A stretch of 12,755 nucleotides of DNA from JACRAO01 sp964490895 (GTDB lineage Bacteria; Bdellovibrionota; UBA1018): positions 1 to 12,755 of the forward strand of contig CAZBEI010000039.1 of assembly GCA_964490895.1 (NCBI GenBank), in the 5' to 3' direction. The position numbers were made by a program, and so were the translations under genes. Of this stretch, positions 6,771 through 12,755 are shown piece by piece. A model generated the notes under the pieces. That model was not told the origin of the DNA and searched no databases. It saw nothing but the letters and a program-made list of their open reading frames with translations. The first letter of the stretch is position 1; the number at the start of each line of letters is the position of its first letter.

Positions 6771-8087
6771 TTAATAGGCAAACTTTTTTTCTACAACCGA
6801 TATTGACTCACCCACGATTCGTACCATTTCATGAACGTCATTTTCAGTGACACAGAGAGGCGGAGTCAAGCGGATCACATTTCCAAAAAGTCCTCCCTTG
6901 CCAATGAGGAGTCCCCTTTGTCTTGCCTCTTCCATCACTTCGAGAGTTTCTTCTGGGGCATAGGCCTTTGTTTTTCTGTCTTTTACCAATTCCACTCCAA
7001 CCATGAGTCCACGACCTCTGACATCCCCCATGATTTTCGAATTTTTCTGAACTTCTTTTAATCCATCAAGAAGGATTTTTCCTAAGCGAGCGGCTTTTTC
7101 TAGTACATTTTCTTCTTCCAAGATTGAGAGTGTTTCAGCAGCTTGCATTGTTGCCCAGGGATTTCCCCCATAAGTATTAAAATGCACTTTCCCCCTGAGG
7201 GATTCTGAAACTTCTTCCTTGGTAATGACAGCTCCAATAGAAGCTCCATTGCCCAGACCTTTCGCCATTGTCATCATGTCTGGGATGACACCACTATGTA
7301 AAATTCCAAACCAGTGCTCACCTGTGCGGCCCACTCCTGTTTGAACTTCGTCTGAAATATAAATCCCACCATATTTTTTGACAATTTCGTAAACTCTGGG
7401 GAAATATTCTTTAGGTGGAACGATAAATCCCCCCACTCCCTGAATGGGTTCTACAATCATTCCTGCAATTTTTCCAGAAGTCGAAGTTTGTATCACTGTT
7501 TCGACATCATTGGCACACTCAAGCGCGCAGGAGTCAGGTTTGGCTCCCCAAGGGCAGCGGTAGCAGTTGGGTTGAGCGGCGTGGTAGACTCCGGTGAGTC
7601 CAGGCCCCCCCCATTTCCAAGTGTGTTGCCCTGTGAGCGTGAGAGCACCCGTTGTGCCTCCGTGGTAAGCGTGTTTTAGAGCAATGATTTCGTAGCGATT
7701 GGTGTATTGCCTGGCAAGCAGGATCGCTAACTCATTGGCTTCAGAACCGCTATTTGTAAAAAAAACTTTTTTTAAATTCGCTGGGGTAATGCTCGTGAGT
7801 TTTAAAAGTGCTTCTGCAAAAGGTTCAGCGAGATAAAAAATCGTTGTGTGCTGTGGTTTGTCTTCTTCCATCCAAGCTTGTAAGCGCTTTTTGATTCGCG
7901 GATGATTGTGACCTGCACTGATGGTTACAATTCCACCTAAAGCATCTAAGTACTTTCGGCCTTTTTCATCCCAAACCCATTGCATCGATGCCCGTGCCAT
8001 GTACAAGGGCTCACGGTAATAATGGACTACCGATGGCAGTGATTTCTCTTTGCGTATTTTTGAAATTTCTTCGACTGTCAAATTCAT
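6771..8087 (-). CDS. Class III PLP-dependent aminotransferase, AGXT2/PYD4-like (probable beta-alanine aminotransferase)
   Basis: This enzyme probably transfers the amino group of beta-alanine (or 3-aminoisobutyrate) to pyruvate or glyoxylate, giving malonate or methylmalonate semialdehyde. The 438-aa sequence has the class III pattern: NSGSEANE (112-119), the HGGTTGA loop (142-148), SDEVQTGVGRTG (245-256) and the PLP-binding Lys276 in MAKGLGNG. It resembles the AGXT2 branch, which includes plant PYD4. That branch and the operon context support beta-alanine as donor, but the acceptor cannot be read from sequence. A Cys-rich insert, Cys175/178/187/191 (CX2C...CX3C), is notable. An AGGA ribosome site precedes the ATG. 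The 53-base gap from the upstream beta-ureidopropionase gene is mostly 14-base tandem repeats. Confidence 0.88.
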   Translation of the reverse strand: MNLTVEEISKIRKEKSLPSVVHYYREPLYMARASMQWVWDEKGRKYLDALGGIVTISAGHNHPRIKKRLQAWMEEDKPQHTTIFYLAEPFAEALLKLTSITPANLKKVFFTNSGSEANELAILLARQYTNRYEIIALKHAYHGGTTGALTLTGQHTWKWGGPGLTGVYHAAQPNCYRCPWGAKPDSCALECANDVETVIQTSTSGKIAGMIVEPIQGVGGFIVPPKEYFPRVYEIVKKYGGIYISDEVQTGVGRTGEHWFGILHSGVIPDMMTMAKGLGNGASIGAVITKEEVSESLRGKVHFNTYGGNPWATMQAAETLSILEEENVLEKAARLGKILLDGLKEVQKNSKIMGDVRGRGLMVGVELVKDRKTKAYAPEETLEVMEEARQRGLLIGKGGLFGNVIRLTPPLCVTENDVHEMVRIVGESISVVEKKFAY

Positions 8088-8099
8088 AAATATCCTAAT

Positions 8100-8151
8100 T
8101 AAAGCTTACCCATTAAAGCTTGCCCACTAAAGCTTGCCCACTAAAGCTTAC
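8100..8151. repeat. 14-base tandem repeat, about 3.7 copies
   Basis: On the plus strand the unit is TAAAGCTTGCCCAC. Copies lie at 8100-8113 (two differences, TAAAGCTTACCCAT), 8114-8127 (exact), 8128-8141 (exact) and a partial copy at 8142-8151. The array begins inside the last codons and stop of the beta-ureidopropionase gene and fills nearly all the gap before the aminotransferase gene. Every copy contains the palindrome AAGCTT. On the coding strand each full copy carries TTTAG or TTTAA, so the gene's ending appears to have been copied repeatedly. Confidence 0.9.
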
Positions 8152-9007
8152 AAAGATCTCCATAACTTTCCGGTCTTCTGTCACGATAAAATTGCCAAAG
8201 GTTTCTTGCTTCTTCAATTTCTTGCAGATCCAGATCAGATACCAAAAGTTGGCTCTCTGTTTGAGAAGCTTTTTTTAGAATCTTCCCACGTGGATTCACA
8301 AAATAACTGGAGCCATAAAACTCTCCGATATTCCATGGTGCTTCTTTTCCAATACGATTAATGGCTCCTATAAAATAGCCATTGGCAACTGCGTGTGCAG
8401 GTTGCTCAAGTTCCCAGAGGTATTGTGAAAGTCCTGCTACCGTGGCCGAAGGATTAAATACTATTTCAGCACCATTGAGGCCCAAAGCACGCGCACCTTC
8501 TGGAAAATGGCGATCATAACAAATGTACACACCCACTTTTGCATAGGCTGTTTCAAAAACAGGATAGCCTAGGTTTCCTGGTTTGAAAAAAAACTTTTCC
8601 CAAAATCCCGCAACTTGGGGGATGTGGTGCTTTCTGTATTTTCCAAGGTATTTTCCGTCAGCATCAATCACCGCTGCGGTATTGTAATACACTCCCGTCA
8701 TCTCTCGTTCATAGACAGGAACGACAAGAACCATGCTGTGCTGTTTTGCAATTTTCTGCATGGTGATGAGAGTCGGCCCTCCTGGGACTTCTTCTGCGAG
8801 TCCATACCATTTTGTGTCTTGTGAAGGGCAAAAATAAGGTCCATTAAATAATTCCTGAAAACATAAAACCTGTGTCCCTTGTTTTGCCGCCTGTTCGATG
8901 TAAGGAAGGTGGGCTTCGATCATCGAATTTCTGATTTTTTCGCACGATTCGGCTGTGTCCACATGGCAAGCCAATTGAATGAGTCCGGCTTTAATAGTTT
9001 TAGACAT
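8141..9007 (-). CDS. Beta-ureidopropionase (N-carbamoyl-beta-alanine amidohydrolase), nitrilase superfamily
   Basis: This enzyme hydrolyses N-carbamoyl-beta-alanine to beta-alanine, CO2 and ammonia, the third step of reductive pyrimidine breakdown. The 288-aa protein has the nitrilase triad: Glu52 (FQELFNGPYF), Lys126 (YRKHHIP) and Cys163 (YICYDRHFPEGAR). The segment GFWEKFFFKPGNLGYPVF and the INGAEI-like NGAEIVFNPSATV block resemble both animal beta-ureidopropionases and bacterial N-carbamoylputrescine amidases; dihydropyrimidinase and preTA in the same operon favour the former. It differs from the unrelated M20-type enzymes used by some bacteria. The ATG is preceded by GAGGAG, and the preceding aldehyde dehydrogenase ends 12 bases upstream. 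The last codons and stop belong to the 14-base repeat array. Confidence 0.88.
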   Translation of the reverse strand: MSKTIKAGLIQLACHVDTAESCEKIRNSMIEAHLPYIEQAAKQGTQVLCFQELFNGPYFCPSQDTKWYGLAEEVPGGPTLITMQKIAKQHSMVLVVPVYEREMTGVYYNTAAVIDADGKYLGKYRKHHIPQVAGFWEKFFFKPGNLGYPVFETAYAKVGVYICYDRHFPEGARALGLNGAEIVFNPSATVAGLSQYLWELEQPAHAVANGYFIGAINRIGKEAPWNIGEFYGSSYFVNPRGKILKKASQTESQLLVSDLDLQEIEEARNLWQFYRDRRPESYGDLCKL

Positions 9008-9019
9008 TTTTATTTCTCC

Positions 9020-10504
9020 TCAGTAAAGATTTCCCTGCCTTGCAACAGAGTTGTAGTCCATGTAGATCGTTTTTATTTCACAGAAAAATTCAGGTCCGTA
9101 GGATCCCATTTCTCTTCCACCGTGTCCAGTGGCTTTCATTCCGCCAAAAGGGGCCTGGACTTCTCCACCGACGGTTGCTGAGTTGACGTGCATCATTCCG
9201 GTTTTAATCTGGTCAGTATATTTCAAAATTTTTTGAATGTCGTTTGTGTAAATTGAAGAAGAAAGTCCGTAGCGAACTCCATTGGCAACATGGATCGCTT
9301 CTTCGAAACTGTCCACACAGATGAGAGCTAACACTGGACCAAAGATTTCTTCTTGCGCAAGGAAGTGTTCTGGAGAAACATTGTCAAATACCGTTGGAGC
9401 AATGAAATAACCTTGATTGCCAACCCTTTCGCCGCCACAGAGAAGTGTTAAATCTTTTTTGGCTCTTTCTATAGATTCCAAAACAGATTGAAACTGTTTC
9501 TCATCCACGACGGGGCCCATGGCCGTTTCGTTTACTATTCCGTCACCGACCTTAATGGCACGTACTTTTTCTAAGAGTTTTGATTTAAAAATTTCGTACA
9601 CAGATTTTTCTACAATGGCACGAGAGGTGGCCGTGCAGCGTTGTCCTGTTGATCCAAAAGCTCCCATGACAGTTGCAGAAACGGCTTGATTGAGGTCTGC
9701 GTCTTTTAAAACAAGAATAGGATTTTTACCTCCCATTTCAAGCTGGATGCGAATTTTGCGCTTTGAGGCATGTTCATGCAAGGCTTGGCCGATTTCGTTT
9801 GAGCCTGTAAAAGATATTGCCTGAATTTTGGGGTCATCTACTAGGGCGTTTCCGATCACACTTCCCGGACCGTGAACTAAATTTAAAAGTCCAGATGGGC
9901 ATCCTGCTTCTTCAAAAGCTTCTTCGAATGCTTCTGTGAGTAAAGTTGCTGATGCGGGAGTCAGACTTGAGGGTTTGAAAACCACAGCATTTCCTTCTAA
10001 GAGTGCGGGCCCGATTTTCCACGCGGGGATGCAAAGCGGGAAGTTCCATGGAGTGATGATTCCAACGACACCCAGTGGTGAGCGCGCTGTGTAGATCAGT
10101 GTGTTTGGCATTTCGGATGGGATGAGTTCTCCGGTGGGGCGCCTCCCCTCAGAGGCTGTAAACTTAAGAGAATTGATTGTTTTGAGAACTTCACCTTTGG
10201 CTTCGGTTCTATTTTTTCCTTCTTCTTCCGTCATAGTTCTAGCAAATTTATCAATTTGAGATTCTATAATGTGCGCTACTTTTTCTAAGAGAGCTCCTCG
10301 CATTGGGCGTGGAGTGATCGCCCACTCTTTTTGCGCTTGCTCGGCGCTGGCAGTAGCCGCTTGAATGTCTTTTTGATTGGAGCAAGTTGCATGACCCAAA
10401 ATCCGTGTGGGATCAGCAGGGTTGATGTTGGGTTCCCAATTTTTCGTTGAACCTTCTTGCCACTTCCCTGAAATAAAGTTTAAGTATTTTTTGTCTTGCG
10501 TCAT
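9020..10504 (-). CDS. NAD(P)-dependent aldehyde dehydrogenase, probable malonate-semialdehyde oxidation
   Basis: This ALDH-superfamily enzyme has catalytic Cys290 (STGQRCTATSR) and general-base Glu256 (QLEMGGKNP) at the usual 34-residue spacing, with TPWNFPL in the cofactor domain. I chose the ATG at 10504 (494 aa) over an in-frame TTG at 10528 because AAAGGGGG sits seven bases before it. By operon context it would oxidise the semialdehyde made by the aminotransferase. The sequence around the active site (GQRCTATSR) is more like alpha-ketoglutarate-semialdehyde-type dehydrogenases than CoA-acylating methylmalonate-semialdehyde dehydrogenases, which suggests a free acid product; this is an inference. 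It is the first gene of the operon and is divergent from the NCS1 transporter across 78 bases. Confidence 0.85.
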   Translation of the reverse strand: MTQDKKYLNFISGKWQEGSTKNWEPNINPADPTRILGHATCSNQKDIQAATASAEQAQKEWAITPRPMRGALLEKVAHIIESQIDKFARTMTEEEGKNRTEAKGEVLKTINSLKFTASEGRRPTGELIPSEMPNTLIYTARSPLGVVGIITPWNFPLCIPAWKIGPALLEGNAVVFKPSSLTPASATLLTEAFEEAFEEAGCPSGLLNLVHGPGSVIGNALVDDPKIQAISFTGSNEIGQALHEHASKRKIRIQLEMGGKNPILVLKDADLNQAVSATVMGAFGSTGQRCTATSRAIVEKSVYEIFKSKLLEKVRAIKVGDGIVNETAMGPVVDEKQFQSVLESIERAKKDLTLLCGGERVGNQGYFIAPTVFDNVSPEHFLAQEEIFGPVLALICVDSFEEAIHVANGVRYGLSSSIYTNDIQKILKYTDQIKTGMMHVNSATVGGEVQAPFGGMKATGHGGREMGSYGPEFFCEIKTIYMDYNSVARQGNLY

Positions 10505-10582
10505 ATTTTTGCCCCCTTTCTGTTCCAAGAAGCATTATTACCATTAGGAGTCAAGGGCAAGTTTGTGCTAGGGTGCCCTCGA
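10505..10582. promoter_or_regulatory. Divergent promoter region between the operon and the transporter gene
   Basis: These 78 bases must carry the control signals for both directions unless more distant promoters are used. For the plus strand, TTGCCC (10509-10514) and CATTAT (10533-10538) at 18-base spacing form a weak promoter candidate. On the minus strand the AT-rich TAATAAT around 10535-10541 could serve as a -10 element, with a TTGCCC or TTGACT further upstream, but the spacing is not clean. The ribosome site of the aldehyde dehydrogenase (AAAGGGGG) lies at about 10512-10519. No clear operator palindrome was seen. Confidence 0.45.
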
Positions 10583-12052
10583 ATGAATCGCTATACCAAT
10601 AAAGACTTAGCTCCTGTGCCCAATGCAGAGCGAAAATGGAACACGTGGAATTATTGTGCACTTTGGATCAGCATGTGCCTTTGCATCCCGACCTACATGC
10701 TAGCCAGCTCTCTCATCAAAGGTGGGATGAATTGGTGGCAAGCGATTCTGACTATCTTTTTAGGAAACTCCATTGTTCTTGTACCTATGATCCTCAACGG
10801 ACATGTGGGCGTGAAGTATGGCATTCCCTTTCCTGTTTTTGCTCGAGCGAGTTTTGGAATCAAAGGCGCAAACATCCCAGCCCTTCTTAGAGCCATTGTG
10901 GCCTGTGGTTGGTTTGGAATTCAAACTTGGATTGGGGGATTTGCTCTTTTTCAAATGTTGAAAATTTGGTTCCCTTCTATTGCAACTCTTCCCTCCTTTT
11001 TTCCCGCTTGGATGGGACTTGAAACAGGACCGGCTTTAACATTTTTTATTTTTTGGCTGATCAATATGTACGTTGTTTACCTTGGAATTGAAGGAATTAA
11101 AAAACTCCTTTTATTTAAAGCCATATTTCTCCCCTTGGCGGCTCTTTCTCTTTTAGCTTGGGCCATTTCGGCAGCTCATGGCTTGGGACCCATCTTGGCA
11201 CAGCCCTCAGCATTTCAAACGACCAGTGAATTTTGGGCTTATTTTTTTCCAGCTTTAACTGGGATGGTGGGTTTCTGGGCGACTCTGTCGCTCAATATCC
11301 CAGATTTTACTAGGTATGCATCTTCTCAGCGCTCACAAGTTGTGGGGCAATCTTTAGGGCTTCCACCTTCGATGACGCTTTTTGCATTTATCGGTGTGAC
11401 CGTGACCAGTGCGACAACTTTAGTATTCGGAGCGCCCATTTGGGACCCCGTGACTTTAGCGGGCAAGTTTGATTCTCCCATTCTAGTGAGTTTTGCAATG
11501 CTTGCGGTGGCCATTTCTACACTTGCCACCAATATTGCCGCGAACATTGTGAGCCCAGCAAATGATTTTTCAAACCTTGCACCCAATCGAATAGATTTTC
11601 GCATGGGAGGCTACATCACTGGAGTTTTGGGTGTTTTGATCTGTCCATGGAAATTGATTGCGGACCCAACGGGATATATTTTTAATTGGCTGATTGCTTA
11701 CTCCAGTCTTTTGGGTCCCATCGGTGGGATTTTGATTGTGGATTATTTCTTTATCAGAAAAAAGGAATTAGTACTGGATGAACTGTACACGAGTAAGAGT
11801 CGCTACTGGTATAGTAACGGATTTAATTATTATGCGATTTTGGCTTTAGTGATTGGAGTATTGCCCAACGTTCCTGGATTCTTAACAACGACTGGAGTTT
11901 TATCAAAGAATTTTTTTCCCATGTGGTTATCAGGACTCTACCACTACGCTTGGTTTGTTGGATTTTTTCTCTCCAGTCTTTCGTATGGATGGCTCATGAG
12001 ATTAAACACAGAGAGTTTGCCAACAAATGAATGTGAGCCCAAAGCTGTCTAA
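10583..12052 (+). CDS. NCS1-family nucleobase/hydantoin transporter
   Basis: This inner-membrane symporter probably imports uracil, thymine, dihydropyrimidines or a related compound for the adjacent degradation enzymes. From ATG 10583 it is 489 aa with about 12 hydrophobic segments. The N-terminal motif NKDLAPVPNAERKWNTWNY is typical of the family. The substrate-site region GWFGIQTWIGG gives Trp110 and Gln114, spaced like the substrate-contacting Trp117 and Gln121 of the hydantoin transporter Mhp1, and FWATLSLNIPDFTRYA gives Trp232, matching Mhp1 Trp220. ATG 10583 is preferred because the family motif follows directly and AGGGTG lies seven bases upstream. GTG 10565, with AAGGG before it, is the main alternative; the TTG at 10496 would overlap the divergent gene and is unlikely. 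Exact substrate cannot be read from the sequence. Confidence 0.88.
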   Translation: MNRYTNKDLAPVPNAERKWNTWNYCALWISMCLCIPTYMLASSLIKGGMNWWQAILTIFLGNSIVLVPMILNGHVGVKYGIPFPVFARASFGIKGANIPALLRAIVACGWFGIQTWIGGFALFQMLKIWFPSIATLPSFFPAWMGLETGPALTFFIFWLINMYVVYLGIEGIKKLLLFKAIFLPLAALSLLAWAISAAHGLGPILAQPSAFQTTSEFWAYFFPALTGMVGFWATLSLNIPDFTRYASSQRSQVVGQSLGLPPSMTLFAFIGVTVTSATTLVFGAPIWDPVTLAGKFDSPILVSFAMLAVAISTLATNIAANIVSPANDFSNLAPNRIDFRMGGYITGVLGVLICPWKLIADPTGYIFNWLIAYSSLLGPIGGILIVDYFFIRKKELVLDELYTSKSRYWYSNGFNYYAILALVIGVLPNVPGFLTTTGVLSKNFFPMWLSGLYHYAWFVGFFLSSLSYGWLMRLNTESLPTNECEPKAV

Positions 12053-12069
12053 GTTGGAAACTTTTAATC

Positions 12070-12264
12070 ATGCACAGTTATAGAAAAAAACAAATCGAAA
12101 CGGATATTCGTGACCTAAAAAAATTGGGCTATGCTCAAGAACTTTTTCGAGAAATGGGGGGATTTTCTAATTTTGCTGTGAGTTTTTCCATTATTTCCAT
12201 ATTGACAGGAACCAGCTGGATCAAGATTGCTTGTTCAAAAATCAATTCACCGTTCATTGGTTGA
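12070..12264 (+). pseudogene. Truncated APC-superfamily amino acid permease (N-terminus only)
   Basis: The first ~47 codons encode DLKKLGYAQELFREMGGF followed by SNFAVSFSIISILTG, the characteristic start of APC-family amino acid/amine permeases and their first membrane helix. After about 12211 the similarity ends, and the frame runs on for some 16 unrelated codons to a stop at 12262-12264. A full member would be around 450-550 aa, so about 90% is missing. It starts 17 bases after the NCS1 transporter stop, so the two were probably cotranscribed and a second transporter once belonged to this module. The ribosome site is weak (GGAAAC). The break is adjacent to IS66-derived sequence on the other strand, consistent with disruption by insertion or rearrangement. 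Confidence 0.72.
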
Positions 12265-12609
12265 AGGCATGCTAAAAATAATTCCTAGGATCAAACTTGG
12301 ACATGGTTTGGCAAAATGGATATCCTGACACCATAAAGCTCCTCCAAAAGTTCTGAACTCCGACGACTGGGTATGAGTTGCCAAAGCTTTAATCTGCGGA
12401 CCATACTCTGTCAGCGCCCCCTTTAAACCTGCCGCAAGTTCTGCCGTAATCTTGCGTACCTCGATTTGATGCTCAGTGATCACAATCTTTGTAACTGGCA
12501 GGTCAAACACTTGACTCGTTTCAATTTTGTCTGGATTAATGAGGGAAAGATCCTCTCCACATTCACAGCTTTTGACTGCATGATAGACAACGATGTCAGG
12601 CCTAGCCAC
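12247..12609 (-). pseudogene. Remnant of an IS66-family transposase (TnpC), zinc-finger region
   Basis: Residues 4-79 of this frame match the middle-N-terminal part of IS66 transposases: PDIVVYHAVKSCECGEDLS, then QVFDLPVTKIVITEHQIEV, then EYGPQIKALATH. Similarity can be followed from about 12639 down to 12373. An in-frame stop at 12640-12642 cuts the upstream part, and the frame opens with GTG. The usual second CxxC of the zinc finger, expected right after the EVRK-like segment, is missing. Beyond 12373 the 40 remaining residues do not look like IS66, and the catalytic DDE domain is absent. A normal protein is about 500 aa, so this is an inactive fragment. It lies in opposite orientation to the truncated permease. 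Confidence 0.75.
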
Positions 12610-12755
12610 CTGAGATAGGGCGGTTTCGAGCTGTTGTGGCTATCTATTCCTTTGCCTTTTTGGGCAGTTCATCTCGTAATCTCGCAAGACATTTTTAAAA
12701 AAAAACTACGGCGGCCACTCTGGAGTGGGCCAGTTGTTTTGAAATAAAATATAAA
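12610..12755. other. Right-hand end, probable mobile-element debris
   Basis: Apart from the few codons that extend the IS66 similarity to 12639 and the inverted repeat at 12713-12731, no gene is visible. A nine-base A run lies at 12697-12705. Together with the degraded transposase this looks like layered insertion-sequence remnants. Confidence 0.4.
12713..12731. repeat. GC-rich inverted repeat near the window end
   Basis: GGCCACT (12713-12719) pairs with AGTGG(G)CC (12724-12731) around CTGG with one bulged G. On the minus strand it is followed seven bases later by nine T residues (12705-12697), somewhat like a terminator but with too long a gap. The string GTGGGCCAGTTGTTTTG resembles terminal repeats I associate with IS21-type elements, so this may be an insertion-sequence edge. 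Confidence 0.35.

Noticed and set aside
8100..8151. CRISPR-like array
   Set aside because: Units are 14 bases and contiguous with no spacers, and no cas genes are present; it is a simple tandem repeat.
11326..11604. 92-codon minus-strand frame within the transporter gene
   Set aside because: It is antisense to membrane segments of a clear NCS1 protein and shows no independent features.

Overview
This window comes from the chromosome of a moderately AT-rich bacterium. A 538-residue lipoprotein with a clear signal peptide and lipobox suggests a Gram-negative-type envelope. Lineage cannot be fixed from sequence alone; the mix of a TIG/LamG-like lipoprotein, low-to-mid GC and Shine-Dalgarno-led genes would fit Bdellovibrionota or a similar group, but this is a guess.

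Layout. (1) 1-496: a small ORF of unknown function with a good ribosome binding site, then a promoter-like region. (2) 497-2113 (+): a secreted lipoprotein with a TIG/IPT domain and a C-terminal LamG/concanavalin-like domain. (3) 2114-2733: a 620-base stretch with no convincing gene but several inverted repeats, a G8 run and a tiny lipoprotein-like reading frame. (4) 2734-10504 (-): a six-gene, tightly spaced operon. (5) 10583-12052 (+): a divergent NCS1-family transporter. (6) 12070-12755: the first ~47 codons of an APC-family permease, cut off and followed by a decayed IS66 transposase piece in the opposite orientation. The last bases may be the edge of another insertion sequence.

The core is a complete reductive pyrimidine catabolism module. 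The NCS1 transporter probably imports uracil, thymine or a hydropyrimidine. PreT and PreA reduce the pyrimidine to the 5,6-dihydro form, dihydropyrimidinase opens the ring, and beta-ureidopropionase releases CO2, ammonia and beta-alanine (or 3-aminoisobutyrate). A class III aminotransferase then makes malonate semialdehyde, and an aldehyde dehydrogenase oxidises it. The module would let the cell use pyrimidines as nitrogen and carbon sources. Transcription order is close to the reverse of pathway order: the last enzyme is promoter-proximal and the first (PreTA) is promoter-distal. No regulator gene lies in the window.

The two widest gaps inside the operon (53 and 67 bases) are both built largely from short tandem repeats: a 14-base unit in about 3.7 copies after the beta-ureidopropionase gene, and an 11-base duplication able to form competing hairpins before the dihydropyrimidinase gene. 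These repeats and the disrupted transporter end are the least ordinary aspects of the window. I did not find an unmistakably new system.
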